Of a DNA stretch of 64,000 nucleotides, positions 16,999 through 24,127 are shown piece by piece. The DNA is taken from contig JANYDC010000028.1 of the NCBI GenBank assembly GCA_025359965.1, forward strand, positions 62,001 to 126,000, in the 5' to 3' direction. Position numbers and translations under genes: made by a program. The DNA is from Pedosphaera sp. GTDB lineage: Bacteria > Verrucomicrobiota > Verrucomicrobiia > Limisphaerales > SXQI01. The stretch's first letter is position 1, and each line of letters begins with the position of its first letter. A model generated the notes under the pieces. The model had not been told where the DNA came from, did not search any database, and saw nothing but the letters and a program-made list of their open reading frames with translations.

Positions 16999-18402
16999 TC
17001 ATGTCCGCAGTGTTCCCTTCAAACCGTTCAGCCAGTATTCGGCCATAATGGGATCGTGCTCGAAAGGATTGATAAGGTTGAGTGAATTCACCCCTTCGGC
17101 ATCGACAATCTCCCAATCCACAAAATATCGGCACGCCAGCGGCGCGATCTGGCGCATCACGACCGATCTGATGTTAGCCCGCGTGTTTTTCGGCGCAGTT
17201 GTTAGTGCCTCAGCAAAAGATGACTCAGAAGGTTGCCAAGGCGCTGGCGTGACTGCCAGCGGAAGAGCCAGGCTGCGGCTGGGATCGATCTGGTGAAATT
17301 CCAAGTCCTGCGATCGCAACCACGGATCAGTCCACGCAATATCCTCCTGCGCCATGAAATGCTTAAAGAGCCAGCGTTTGGTAATCCAATCAATCTGGCC
17401 AACCAGTAACTCAGGCTGAGTGGAAAGCTCCTTAAGGGTACGCTGCCATGTATCAATAAGAAAATCCGTCTCCGCATCGCGTCCGCGAAATTCGGAACGA
17501 GCGGCACTTGCATAGAGCCCCAGAATTTCCACGGCATCAGCCAGCGATCCGTCCATCAAAGGTGCCAGCCAAGGCCCGTCGGGTTGATGGGAGATGGAGC
17601 GGAAACTCAGAACCGCATCGGCCAAGACCACTTTAGGCAGGTGATCAATCTCCAGCAAATCCAACACGAGCGAAGTAGTGCCAGCCTTCAGCAGAAGCGT
17701 GCTCGGAAGGACGCTGGTGTCGCCATGCAATAGATGCAAACGTCGGAACCGTCGGGCATCCGCCAAAGGCTCGTCACGCGTATTAATAATAGCCCGATTA
17801 AATTGAACCCACTCAAAGAGATCGTTATTGATGTAATCGGCCCGCTGGCTGATTTGATAGGGGCAGGGCGTGCCGGACTTATCCCCCTCGGTTCGAATTT
17901 CTGAACCAGGAGTGCTCCCCACTCGGCCGGCACCCGTGTAGAGCTGGCGCAGAGTTAAGAACGCCAGCAACGAAAGCACGTTGGGCTCAGTGAGAGGCGC
18001 GGTGCGGCGCACCAGATAATTTTCATGACAGCCGAATGTTGCACCCGAATAATGATCCACGTTATTGCGGATAAAGCTGACTTGATCCTGTAGTCTAAGA
18101 TCGTGCAGAGCCTCCAGCAAAATAGAATCCCCAGCACGGTCATATCGCAAAAGATCGACCAGATTCATGCACTCGGGAGTGCAGTACTCCAGATGTCCCA
18201 TGTCCACATAGGCACGCCCGCCGTTAAAAAGAAACCCTCCGTTGCCAGCCGGTTCATCCCAATCCCGCTGGTGGGTGTCGGGCAATCCGTAGCGTTGGTT
18301 GGCAAAAATCCAGTTTCGTACCCGCCCCACCGCTGTCGGCGGTCCTGTCTGATCGGTGGTAAGACAGCCGTACTCCGTCTCAATACCAACGATCCGATTC
18401 AT
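16999..18402 (-). CDS. pafA: Pup-protein ligase PafA
   Basis: This 467-residue protein belongs to the carboxylate-amine ligase family related to glutamine synthetase. It links the C-terminal Glu of Pup to substrate lysines using ATP. The nucleotide/Mg motif GIETEYG is at residues 6-12 and the presumed catalytic Asp is D67 in GGRAYVDMGHLEYCTPEC. Further conserved stretches are FIRNNVDHYSGATFGCHENYLV, INTRDEPLADARRFRRLHLLHGD and IDWITKRWLFKHF. It is shorter than Dop and has only a short segment where the Dop loop would be. The ATG overlaps the prcA stop by 4 nt (ATGA). PafA here diverges from mycobacterial PafA (GHLEYCTPEC for SHPEYATAEC), but the core residues are kept. Confidence 0.92.
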   Translation of the reverse strand: MNRIVGIETEYGCLTTDQTGPPTAVGRVRNWIFANQRYGLPDTHQRDWDEPAGNGGFLFNGGRAYVDMGHLEYCTPECMNLVDLLRYDRAGDSILLEALHDLRLQDQVSFIRNNVDHYSGATFGCHENYLVRRTAPLTEPNVLSLLAFLTLRQLYTGAGRVGSTPGSEIRTEGDKSGTPCPYQISQRADYINNDLFEWVQFNRAIINTRDEPLADARRFRRLHLLHGDTSVLPSTLLLKAGTTSLVLDLLEIDHLPKVVLADAVLSFRSISHQPDGPWLAPLMDGSLADAVEILGLYASAARSEFRGRDAETDFLIDTWQRTLKELSTQPELLVGQIDWITKRWLFKHFMAQEDIAWTDPWLRSQDLEFHQIDPSRSLALPLAVTPAPWQPSESSFAEALTTAPKNTRANIRSVVMRQIAPLACRYFVDWEIVDAEGVNSLNLINPFEHDPIMAEYWLNGLKGTLRT

Positions 18403-19157
18403 GCAGCAGCTTTCGGATCAATGCCCACACTCGCAAGAGTTAGCGGCTCGTAATGGGCCAACCGTCGGGAAACCCGCGAGAGCAAAGCCAATTCAACCTC
18501 ACGATCTCCTAGAGATTTGCGCCAGCCATTCCTTCGCTCGTTTTCATCCGGCGTCTGGTCTGTCAGGGACTTTCCTTCAGCCAGACACCACCATGCTTGA
18601 AGGCATGTTTCAACCGCAGACTTAAGAGTAATTCCAGTTTGAAGCTGTGCCTCCACCCATGTCGCTGCGGACCGCTCCAATTCAGGCTCCACAATCGCCA
18701 CCGCAACCGGCCCTTTAACCTTTTCAAAAGTGCCGTCGTGCCGAAGGCGGATCACCACATCCTCCCCCGCCGAACCATGCAACTCCACGAGCAGTAGTTC
18801 CACCAGAAAAGGTGAATTGAAAATCTGCTCGAAAGCCGCTTTCAATTGTGGCCCCAACCCAAAACCGACCAATCGGCGCAAACTGACATCCTCCGGCGCG
18901 CGGGTAAAAGCCTCCATATGCGCGGCGTCGATTGCGGCCTGACGAATACGTTCAATATCAGCAGGATGCCCCAGTGCCACCATTCCATGCCGGTCGAACA
19001 GCTCAAAAACTTTGCTCTGACCGATTCCCACTCCCAGCAGAAGGATTCCTTCAGGCACCTGCACGGCAAAACCGGGCGTGGCCCCCTTGAGTTGTTCGCG
19101 GATATACTCGCGGCGATTCCCAATGGCCTCCAACCAGCGATAAGGTTCGTCTGTCAT
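18399..19157 (-). CDS. prcA: 20S proteasome alpha subunit
   Basis: This 252-residue protein is the non-catalytic alpha subunit that forms the gated outer rings of the 20S core. The N-terminus (RREYIREQLKGATPGFAVQVPEGILLLGVG) matches bacterial PrcA, including the region that acts as the gate. IGQSKVFELFDRHGMVALGHPADIERIRQAAIDAAHMEAF is the conserved core. No catalytic Thr is present. Both ends overlap neighbours by 4 nt (prcB upstream, pafA downstream), which is good evidence for translational coupling and fixed stoichiometry. The C-terminus is ordinary for PrcA. Confidence 0.92.
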   Translation of the reverse strand: MTDEPYRWLEAIGNRREYIREQLKGATPGFAVQVPEGILLLGVGIGQSKVFELFDRHGMVALGHPADIERIRQAAIDAAHMEAFTRAPEDVSLRRLVGFGLGPQLKAAFEQIFNSPFLVELLLVELHGSAGEDVVIRLRHDGTFEKVKGPVAVAIVEPELERSAATWVEAQLQTGITLKSAVETCLQAWWCLAEGKSLTDQTPDENERRNGWRKSLGDREVELALLSRVSRRLAHYEPLTLASVGIDPKAAA

Positions 19158-19945
19158 GTTTGGACAAAGTATTTGGCCTGATCTTCCTCCGAGACGGATT
19201 CAACCCCGTTTGCACTCAGCAAACGGATCGTGGCAAAATGATTTTGGGAGGGATTCACTCCACCTGTAGCGGAGTCAAACTCGGCCGCCGACGACAACAC
19301 TCTCAAAGAAAAACGCACTGCCTCGGGCAGACCCATTTGAGAAGGTCTCGGTGCTCCATAACGCTCTTGGAAACTTAGTATGCTACGAACCGTCCCGGAT
19401 CCTGACCCCGAGGCCGCATAACCCACCGCAAGGAATTGCGCGCCTAATGGGTCGTAGAAAAAAATGCGGGGCTGCGGCGGCGAGGCAGCCTCATCCAAGC
19501 TGGCAAAAATTGGCACCACAATACCCACCCCCTGCATGGTGAGCGGCAGATTTTCCCTTAGCAGTCGAGCCAGCGCGCGCACCTTGGCCGGCAGGCTGAG
19601 CGGTTGAAGCTGACTGCGCCGGTAGTACTCAAACGAAGTCTGCATCACTCGCGCCATCTCAAAGGCCGTGGCAGGAACCCCCGCGATGGCCAGCAAGGAT
19701 ACGCGGTCGATTTCCATGACCTTGTCCACCGTGTCCGTGACAATCTGGTTGCCAGCCGTGGCTCGGCGGTCGCCTGCCATTAAAACACCGCCCGCGTAAT
19801 GAAAAGCAAAAACAGTGGTCGCCTGGGTCTGTTCCGGCATGGACGCGGACACTCCATCGTGGCGGGCGGAGATGGCCGAATGCCGCGCGAGGAGGGAAAC
19901 AAAATCCCCGGCCACGGTTTCCACTGGAGCAGAGCGCGTGATCAT
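19154..19945 (-). CDS. prcB: 20S proteasome beta (catalytic) subunit precursor
   Basis: This 263-residue precursor has a 42-residue propeptide, after which the mature enzyme would begin at Thr43 (TTVFAFHYAGGVLMAGDRRATAGNQIVTDTVDKVMEI). In mature numbering Thr1, Asp17 and Lys33 all fall in register, so the N-terminal nucleophile chemistry is intact. The residue before Thr1 is Ala (sequence QA-TTV); bacterial and archaeal PrcB proteins normally have Gly there, and it matters for autocatalytic removal of the propeptide. Its ATG overlaps the pup stop and its stop overlaps prcA, each by 4 nt. It cleaves pupylated substrates within the central chamber. Confidence 0.92.
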   Translation of the reverse strand: MITRSAPVETVAGDFVSLLARHSAISARHDGVSASMPEQTQATTVFAFHYAGGVLMAGDRRATAGNQIVTDTVDKVMEIDRVSLLAIAGVPATAFEMARVMQTSFEYYRRSQLQPLSLPAKVRALARLLRENLPLTMQGVGIVVPIFASLDEAASPPQPRIFFYDPLGAQFLAVGYAASGSGSGTVRSILSFQERYGAPRPSQMGLPEAVRFSLRVLSSAAEFDSATGGVNPSQNHFATIRLLSANGVESVSEEDQAKYFVQT

Positions 19946-20130
19946 TGGCCTGTTCGCTGGCGGTAGCGCTTGGCCTGGTCTGGATCCACCTTGCGCATTT
20001 TTTTCAGTAATTCCTCAACGTTGGGCTTGTCCACCTTCGGAGCCGATGGGCCTTCAGCGGGACCTCCTCCGCCACCGGGTGCCGCAGGACGGGTTTTTTG
20101 CGATTGATCGGGCATAAGATTGTTCCTCAT
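19942..20130 (-). CDS. pup: Prokaryotic ubiquitin-like protein Pup
   Basis: This small, disordered, Gly/Pro-rich protein has the Pup C-terminal signature NVEELLKKMRKVDPDQAKRYRQRTGQ. It ends in Gly-Gln, so Dop must deamidate the terminal Gln to Glu before PafA can attach it to lysines. ATG 20130 gives 62 residues and overlaps the dop stop by 4 nt (ATGA), like the other junctions in this operon. ATG 20115 (MPDQSQK), with GAGGAA 9 nt upstream, is an alternative giving 57 residues. Residues ~36-50 form the helix expected to bind the Mpa coiled coil. Confidence 0.93.
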   Translation of the reverse strand: MRNNLMPDQSQKTRPAAPGGGGGPAEGPSAPKVDKPNVEELLKKMRKVDPDQAKRYRQRTGQ

Positions 20131-21647
20131 GGTTTGGAAACCAGCTTCAGTAGATCATCCGGCTTTTGGGCATCGTCAACAATTTGATTGTATCTCAATA
20201 CATCCTCCGGCGCGAACAAATCCATCAGGGAAATGCGGATGGGGCCCCGGGTTCCCTCCAGCGTGACGTGATCCCATTGCGCGGCAAGGACGGCTTTTGG
20301 GAATTTTTGCACGCAACGTCCCCTCACGTATGCGCGAGTTGTCGCCGGGGGGTGTTGCAAGGCTCCCGCCACTAACGCCTCGCTTACAGCGTTCCTCATC
20401 GCGCCCACCCGCTCCAACCCATAATAAAGGCCCTCTTCCAGGTCAAGACGGTGATACTCCAAATCCAAACTCTGCAACCACGGATCATCATCACCGACAT
20501 TCTGCGCCGATTGAAACTCGCGGATAAGCGAAAGTTTTGCCACCCAATCAAGCCGGTCACGGCACCGGGTATGGTCGGCCTCAAGATCACTCAACACTTC
20601 CTCCCAATCCCTGACCAAATCCGCACGTTCCGGGGTTTCGAGCGGGCAAAGTCGCCGGACCAACTCAAGATAACCACGCTGCACCTGAATTGCGTTCCCA
20701 GCTTTCTTGCCTCGCAATTGCACGGGCCAGCGGAACTCCCAATCACGGGAAATCGAAACCAAAGCCCCCAATGGATCCGCCAGTTCGGGACAAATTGCCT
20801 TGGGATCCGCAGCGAGTGCCTCCAAAACGAGGGCCGTGGTACCAATCTTTAACCGTGTGGCAAAAGGCGACATATTTGCATCGCCAATGATGACGTGAAA
20901 CCTGCGATACCTCCGTGGATTCGCATGCGGTTCGTCGCGAGTGTTAATGATCGGCCTCCGCTGCATCGTGTCCACGCTTTGCAACTCGCTAAAAAAATCG
21001 CTACGCTGCGCGATTTGAAAACCAGAACGGACAAAACGGTCCTCCTCCTCAACACCAAACTTTCCTGCTCCTGCAAAAATCTGGCGCGTAACCAGAAACG
21101 CCTGCATCCCTTTCGCCAGAACCTCCCACGCAATCGCACGCGGAACCAGATAATTTTCGTGGCAGCCGTAACTGTGACCAAGGAAATCCGTGTTGTTCTT
21201 GTAAAGGCGGACCTGCGACCCGCTCGTTTCACTGAGGTGTCGCGCACAAGCCATCACAATCCGCTCACCCGCCCGGTCATGCGCCACAATCTCATCCAGA
21301 GTGCCGCATTCCGGCGTGCAATACTCAGGATGCGCATGATCGTTATAAAATCTTGCCCCATTACCCAAAACCAAATCGCTTTTAATTTCAGCAAAGGATA
21401 ATTCCCTCCGCGCATCCTGGGCAAAATAATTAGCCTCATCCGTGTCCTGCCTCAAGGCGGCCACCCGAAACCCGCGGGCATCCGCATGAGGATCTTCGCT
21501 GGCATAATCCCACCGCATCGAAACACCGGGCTCAGTCGCGCTGCGCACCAAGGCAATAGACTCGGCAACCACATCGGTCTCACCGGCCGCGTCGCGCGAG
21601 ATTCCAATCTCCGTCTCAATGCCAAACTGGATGGGAGGGTTGCCCAC
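20127..21647 (-). CDS. dop: Pup deamidase/depupylase Dop
   Basis: This 506-residue paralogue of PafA converts the Pup C-terminal Gln to Glu and removes Pup from substrates. It is told from PafA by the Dop-loop region (MRWDYASEDPHADARGFR, residues ~44-61, with the following ~30-residue insertion) and by HVIIGDANMS. The nucleotide motif GIETEIG is at residues 9-15 and the catalytic Asp is D103 in GARFYNDHAHPEYCTPEC. Other conserved parts are LYKNNTDFLGHSYGCHENYLV and PIINTRDEPHANPRRYRRFHV. It starts 11 nt after mpa and ends overlapping pup. The length is normal for Dop. Confidence 0.93.
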   Translation of the reverse strand: MGNPPIQFGIETEIGISRDAAGETDVVAESIALVRSATEPGVSMRWDYASEDPHADARGFRVAALRQDTDEANYFAQDARRELSFAEIKSDLVLGNGARFYNDHAHPEYCTPECGTLDEIVAHDRAGERIVMACARHLSETSGSQVRLYKNNTDFLGHSYGCHENYLVPRAIAWEVLAKGMQAFLVTRQIFAGAGKFGVEEEDRFVRSGFQIAQRSDFFSELQSVDTMQRRPIINTRDEPHANPRRYRRFHVIIGDANMSPFATRLKIGTTALVLEALAADPKAICPELADPLGALVSISRDWEFRWPVQLRGKKAGNAIQVQRGYLELVRRLCPLETPERADLVRDWEEVLSDLEADHTRCRDRLDWVAKLSLIREFQSAQNVGDDDPWLQSLDLEYHRLDLEEGLYYGLERVGAMRNAVSEALVAGALQHPPATTRAYVRGRCVQKFPKAVLAAQWDHVTLEGTRGPIRISLMDLFAPEDVLRYNQIVDDAQKPDDLLKLVSKP

Positions 21648-21658
21648 AGCGCAAAACT

Positions 21659-23371
21659 TCAGACAACACGGTTGATCGGACTCCCCGCTTTACGCGGCTT
21701 GATCGGGGCCAGTTTCACCACATTCTCAGGATCAAAATCCGTCAGCTTCAACCAATCCTCTGTCACATCGGATGACGGGAACAAATCATTCTCGCCATAC
21801 TCAAGGCGCATCGCGGCCAGAAGATTGCTCGTCTCGATTGAGGTTTCGCGTTCCGTCTCAATGGAGCGCTTGATAGCCAGGTTCTTGGCACGCTGCACGA
21901 TGGCTGCGATGATCGCGCCGCTCGCCATCTGCCCGCGATACAAGACCTCGCGTTTTCCGCTGCGATGGAACACCTCCAAAAATTCGTTCTCGGGCACTCG
22001 CGCGAACTGCTCGGCCGCAGCTTTCGCGGCCATGACCGATGCGGCTTCCGCCAAGGGCAGCGAATCCTTCAAATAGATCTCATAAATGCGCCGCGCTCCT
22101 GCCTCATCAGGACGGCTCACCTTGATCTTTCGGTCAATGCGGCCGGGGCGCAGAATGGCCGGGTCAATCATATCCGCACGGTTGCTTGCCAGAATGACCA
22201 CCACGTTTTGCAATGGATCGAGCCCGTCCATTTCTGTGCAGAACATCGGCACAATAGTATTACTCATTCCATTGAAACGTCCCGCCCGCCGGGTGCCCAA
22301 CAAGGACTCCGCCTCATCAATAAACAGGAACGCCAGCGCCCCTTCCGCGGCGCGCTCGCGGCATTGTGCAAACAGATCGCGCACTTGCCGCTCCGATTCG
22401 CCCACCCACATATTCAAAAGCTCCGGCCCTTTCACATGCAGAAAAAATTCCGGATGATCCACATTGGTTTTCAGCTTCAACTGCTGACGCAGATTGTAGG
22501 CTGTGGCCTTGCCCAACAACGTCTTGCCACAACCAGGGGGACCATAAAGAAGAAAGCCCTTGGGCACCGAGTAATCAAACCTCTTGAAAAGATCAGCATG
22601 CAGAAAAGGCATCTCAATAGTCTCGCGGATGGATTTCACCGCCTCATCCTGCCCACCCACCCCGCTCCACGGAAGCTCTGTGACTGTCTCCAGGGATCGC
22701 TCAACCCGTTTGCCCATTCCGATCACCTCCAGTGCAACCCTTTGGGTGCTATCGAGCCGAACTTCCAACCCCGGTTTGAGCTTCTCCTTGCTCAGCAATG
22801 ATGAGCGCAGAATTACCAGCGCGTTCATCCCGCTTTCCTGTCCAATCTTCAAGCGCCCATCCGAAAGCAATTCATCAATGCGCACAATGGGCCCGTTGCG
22901 GTCAAATCCCAACGCCTGAACCACCGCAAACGCCTCATTGCACAAAACCCGCTGCCCCACCTGCAAACTCACCAGTGGAATCGCCGGATCGACACGGCAG
23001 ACATAGTCCGTGCCTCCCACACAAACGTGCGCCTTGTCCGGATCAATCGTCATCAAAAGGGTGCCTACCCGGAAGGCGGGCGACCGCAGTTTCTCCACGA
23101 TGGCATCCAATTTTTCGAGTGCCGCACTGGCTTGGAAAGTCATATCCTCCATCGCCGATATGCGCTCGCGCAGGTAAACCAGATCCAGAAGGGATGAATG
23201 ACGATTGGGCAGCTTTGAGGCAATCAAATCCACCAGTTGCAACGCCGACAGCTTCTCCAATTCCTCGCGTGGCAGCAGTTCGCTCAGCGGGGAGTCCTCA
23301 AAGGATATGGGGTCGGGATTATGATGCGGCCCATCACCCCCGCCGGGGCTTTTCTTTTTCGACTCAGCCAT
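21659..23371 (-). CDS. mpa: Proteasome-associated AAA ATPase Mpa/ARC
   Basis: This 570-residue ATPase recognises Pup and threads substrates into the 20S core. An N-terminal coiled coil (~residues 60-98) is followed by OB-type interdomains (~100-225). The AAA module has Walker A GPPGCGKT at 277-284, Walker B FLFIDEAES at 348-356, the pore segment VKGPELLNMWVGES and the sensor ILASNRAD. The C-terminus reads PINRVV; the GQYL-type tail with penultimate Tyr that docks mycobacterial Mpa into PrcA is missing. It is first in the operon and divergent from lexA across about 128 bp. Confidence 0.9.
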   Translation of the reverse strand: MAESKKKSPGGGDGPHHNPDPISFEDSPLSELLPREELEKLSALQLVDLIASKLPNRHSSLLDLVYLRERISAMEDMTFQASAALEKLDAIVEKLRSPAFRVGTLLMTIDPDKAHVCVGGTDYVCRVDPAIPLVSLQVGQRVLCNEAFAVVQALGFDRNGPIVRIDELLSDGRLKIGQESGMNALVILRSSLLSKEKLKPGLEVRLDSTQRVALEVIGMGKRVERSLETVTELPWSGVGGQDEAVKSIRETIEMPFLHADLFKRFDYSVPKGFLLYGPPGCGKTLLGKATAYNLRQQLKLKTNVDHPEFFLHVKGPELLNMWVGESERQVRDLFAQCRERAAEGALAFLFIDEAESLLGTRRAGRFNGMSNTIVPMFCTEMDGLDPLQNVVVILASNRADMIDPAILRPGRIDRKIKVSRPDEAGARRIYEIYLKDSLPLAEAASVMAAKAAAEQFARVPENEFLEVFHRSGKREVLYRGQMASGAIIAAIVQRAKNLAIKRSIETERETSIETSNLLAAMRLEYGENDLFPSSDVTEDWLKLTDFDPENVVKLAPIKPRKAGSPINRVV

Positions 23372-23460
23372 GCGCCGAACCTAACCTCCCCGGCTCACTT
23401 TGCAACCCCTGAGCAATAACATTCAATCAAATTAAGCGAAGGAAACTCTCACCCCTGCCA

Positions 23461-23499
23461 TTGACTCCAGCCAACGCAACATGTAGACATATGTCTAGT
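23461..23499 (+). promoter_or_regulatory. Candidate lexA promoter with -35 box TTGACT
   Basis: TTGACT at 23461-23466 is a good -35 box. Seventeen bases later the sequence is TAGACA, a weak -10 that lies in the left arm of a perfect palindrome. Transcription from here would begin close to the ATG at 23500, leaving no room for a Shine-Dalgarno site, so the lexA transcript may be leaderless or nearly so. This assignment is made by eye. Confidence 0.45.
23484..23497. promoter_or_regulatory. Perfect 14-bp palindrome, candidate LexA operator
   Basis: TAGACATATGTCTA is identical to its reverse complement. It overlaps the presumed -10 region and ends 2 nt before the lexA ATG at 23500; an alternative ATG (23491) lies inside it. 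Placement is what an autorepressing LexA would use. It differs from the TGTTC-N4-GAACA type that I recall being described for Verrucomicrobia, so it could be a separate LexA specificity. Confidence 0.55.
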
Positions 23500-24123
23500 A
23501 TGGATACTTTGACCGCCACCCAGAGCAAAATTTTCGATTTCATCCGTCAGCGGCTTCAGAATGGAGAAAGTTCACCCACCCTGCGCGAGGTTTCCCAATG
23601 CTTCAAATACAGCAGCGTTCGGGCCGCCGAATGCCATGTCCAAGCCCTGATCCAAAAAGGGTGGCTCTCATCCTCTCCCGGCAAAGCCCGATCCCTCCGG
23701 GTGGGCCCGGCTGCCCAACTCACTCGATCGACCATCGCCGACGTGCCCCTGTTCGGAAGCATACCTGCGGGATTACCAGGGGATCGCCAACAAGAGGCCG
23801 AAGGATGCGTCTCGGTGGATATTGAATCCATCGGTTTCAAACCGGGCCGCAACACCTTCGCGCTACGGGTGACGGGGGATTCCATGATCGGAAAACACAT
23901 TTGCGATGGGGACGTCGTTCTCATGGAACATGGCCCCGATCCACGCACCGGACAGATTGTGGCGGCACTCATTGACGGCAAAAGCACCCTGAAAACCTTC
24001 GTGGTGAGAAATGGGAAAACCTTCCTCAAGGCGGAGAACCCTAAATATACCGATCTACTTCCTTCTGAGGAACTTATGATTCAAGGCGTGTTGCGCGCCC
24101 TTATTCGCAAGGCCAAGGATTAA
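23500..24123 (+). CDS. lexA: LexA-type SOS repressor / S24 autopeptidase
   Basis: ATG 23500 gives 207 residues; the ORF track start (TTG 23461) would put the -35 box and operator inside the gene. The N-terminal winged helix-turn-helix (TATQSKIFDFIRQRLQNGESSPTLREVSQCFKYSSVRAAECHVQALIQKGWL) is LexA-like. The S24 domain keeps the cleavage bond Ala90-Gly91 (SIPAGLPG), the nucleophile Ser128 (GDSMIGK) and Lys165 (STLKTF), with the normal 37-residue Ser-Lys spacing. It should be self-cleaved on RecA activation. It is followed after 4 nt by the fused polymerase gene, so the pair is one damage-inducible unit by inference. Confidence 0.9.
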   Translation: MDTLTATQSKIFDFIRQRLQNGESSPTLREVSQCFKYSSVRAAECHVQALIQKGWLSSSPGKARSLRVGPAAQLTRSTIADVPLFGSIPAGLPGDRQQEAEGCVSVDIESIGFKPGRNTFALRVTGDSMIGKHICDGDVVLMEHGPDPRTGQIVAALIDGKSTLKTFVVRNGKTFLKAENPKYTDLLPSEELMIQGVLRALIRKAKD

Positions 24124-24127
24124 CGCC

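Noticed and set aside
21965-22801. 278-aa plus-strand ORF
   Set aside because: It lies antisense to mpa, which has full AAA motifs.
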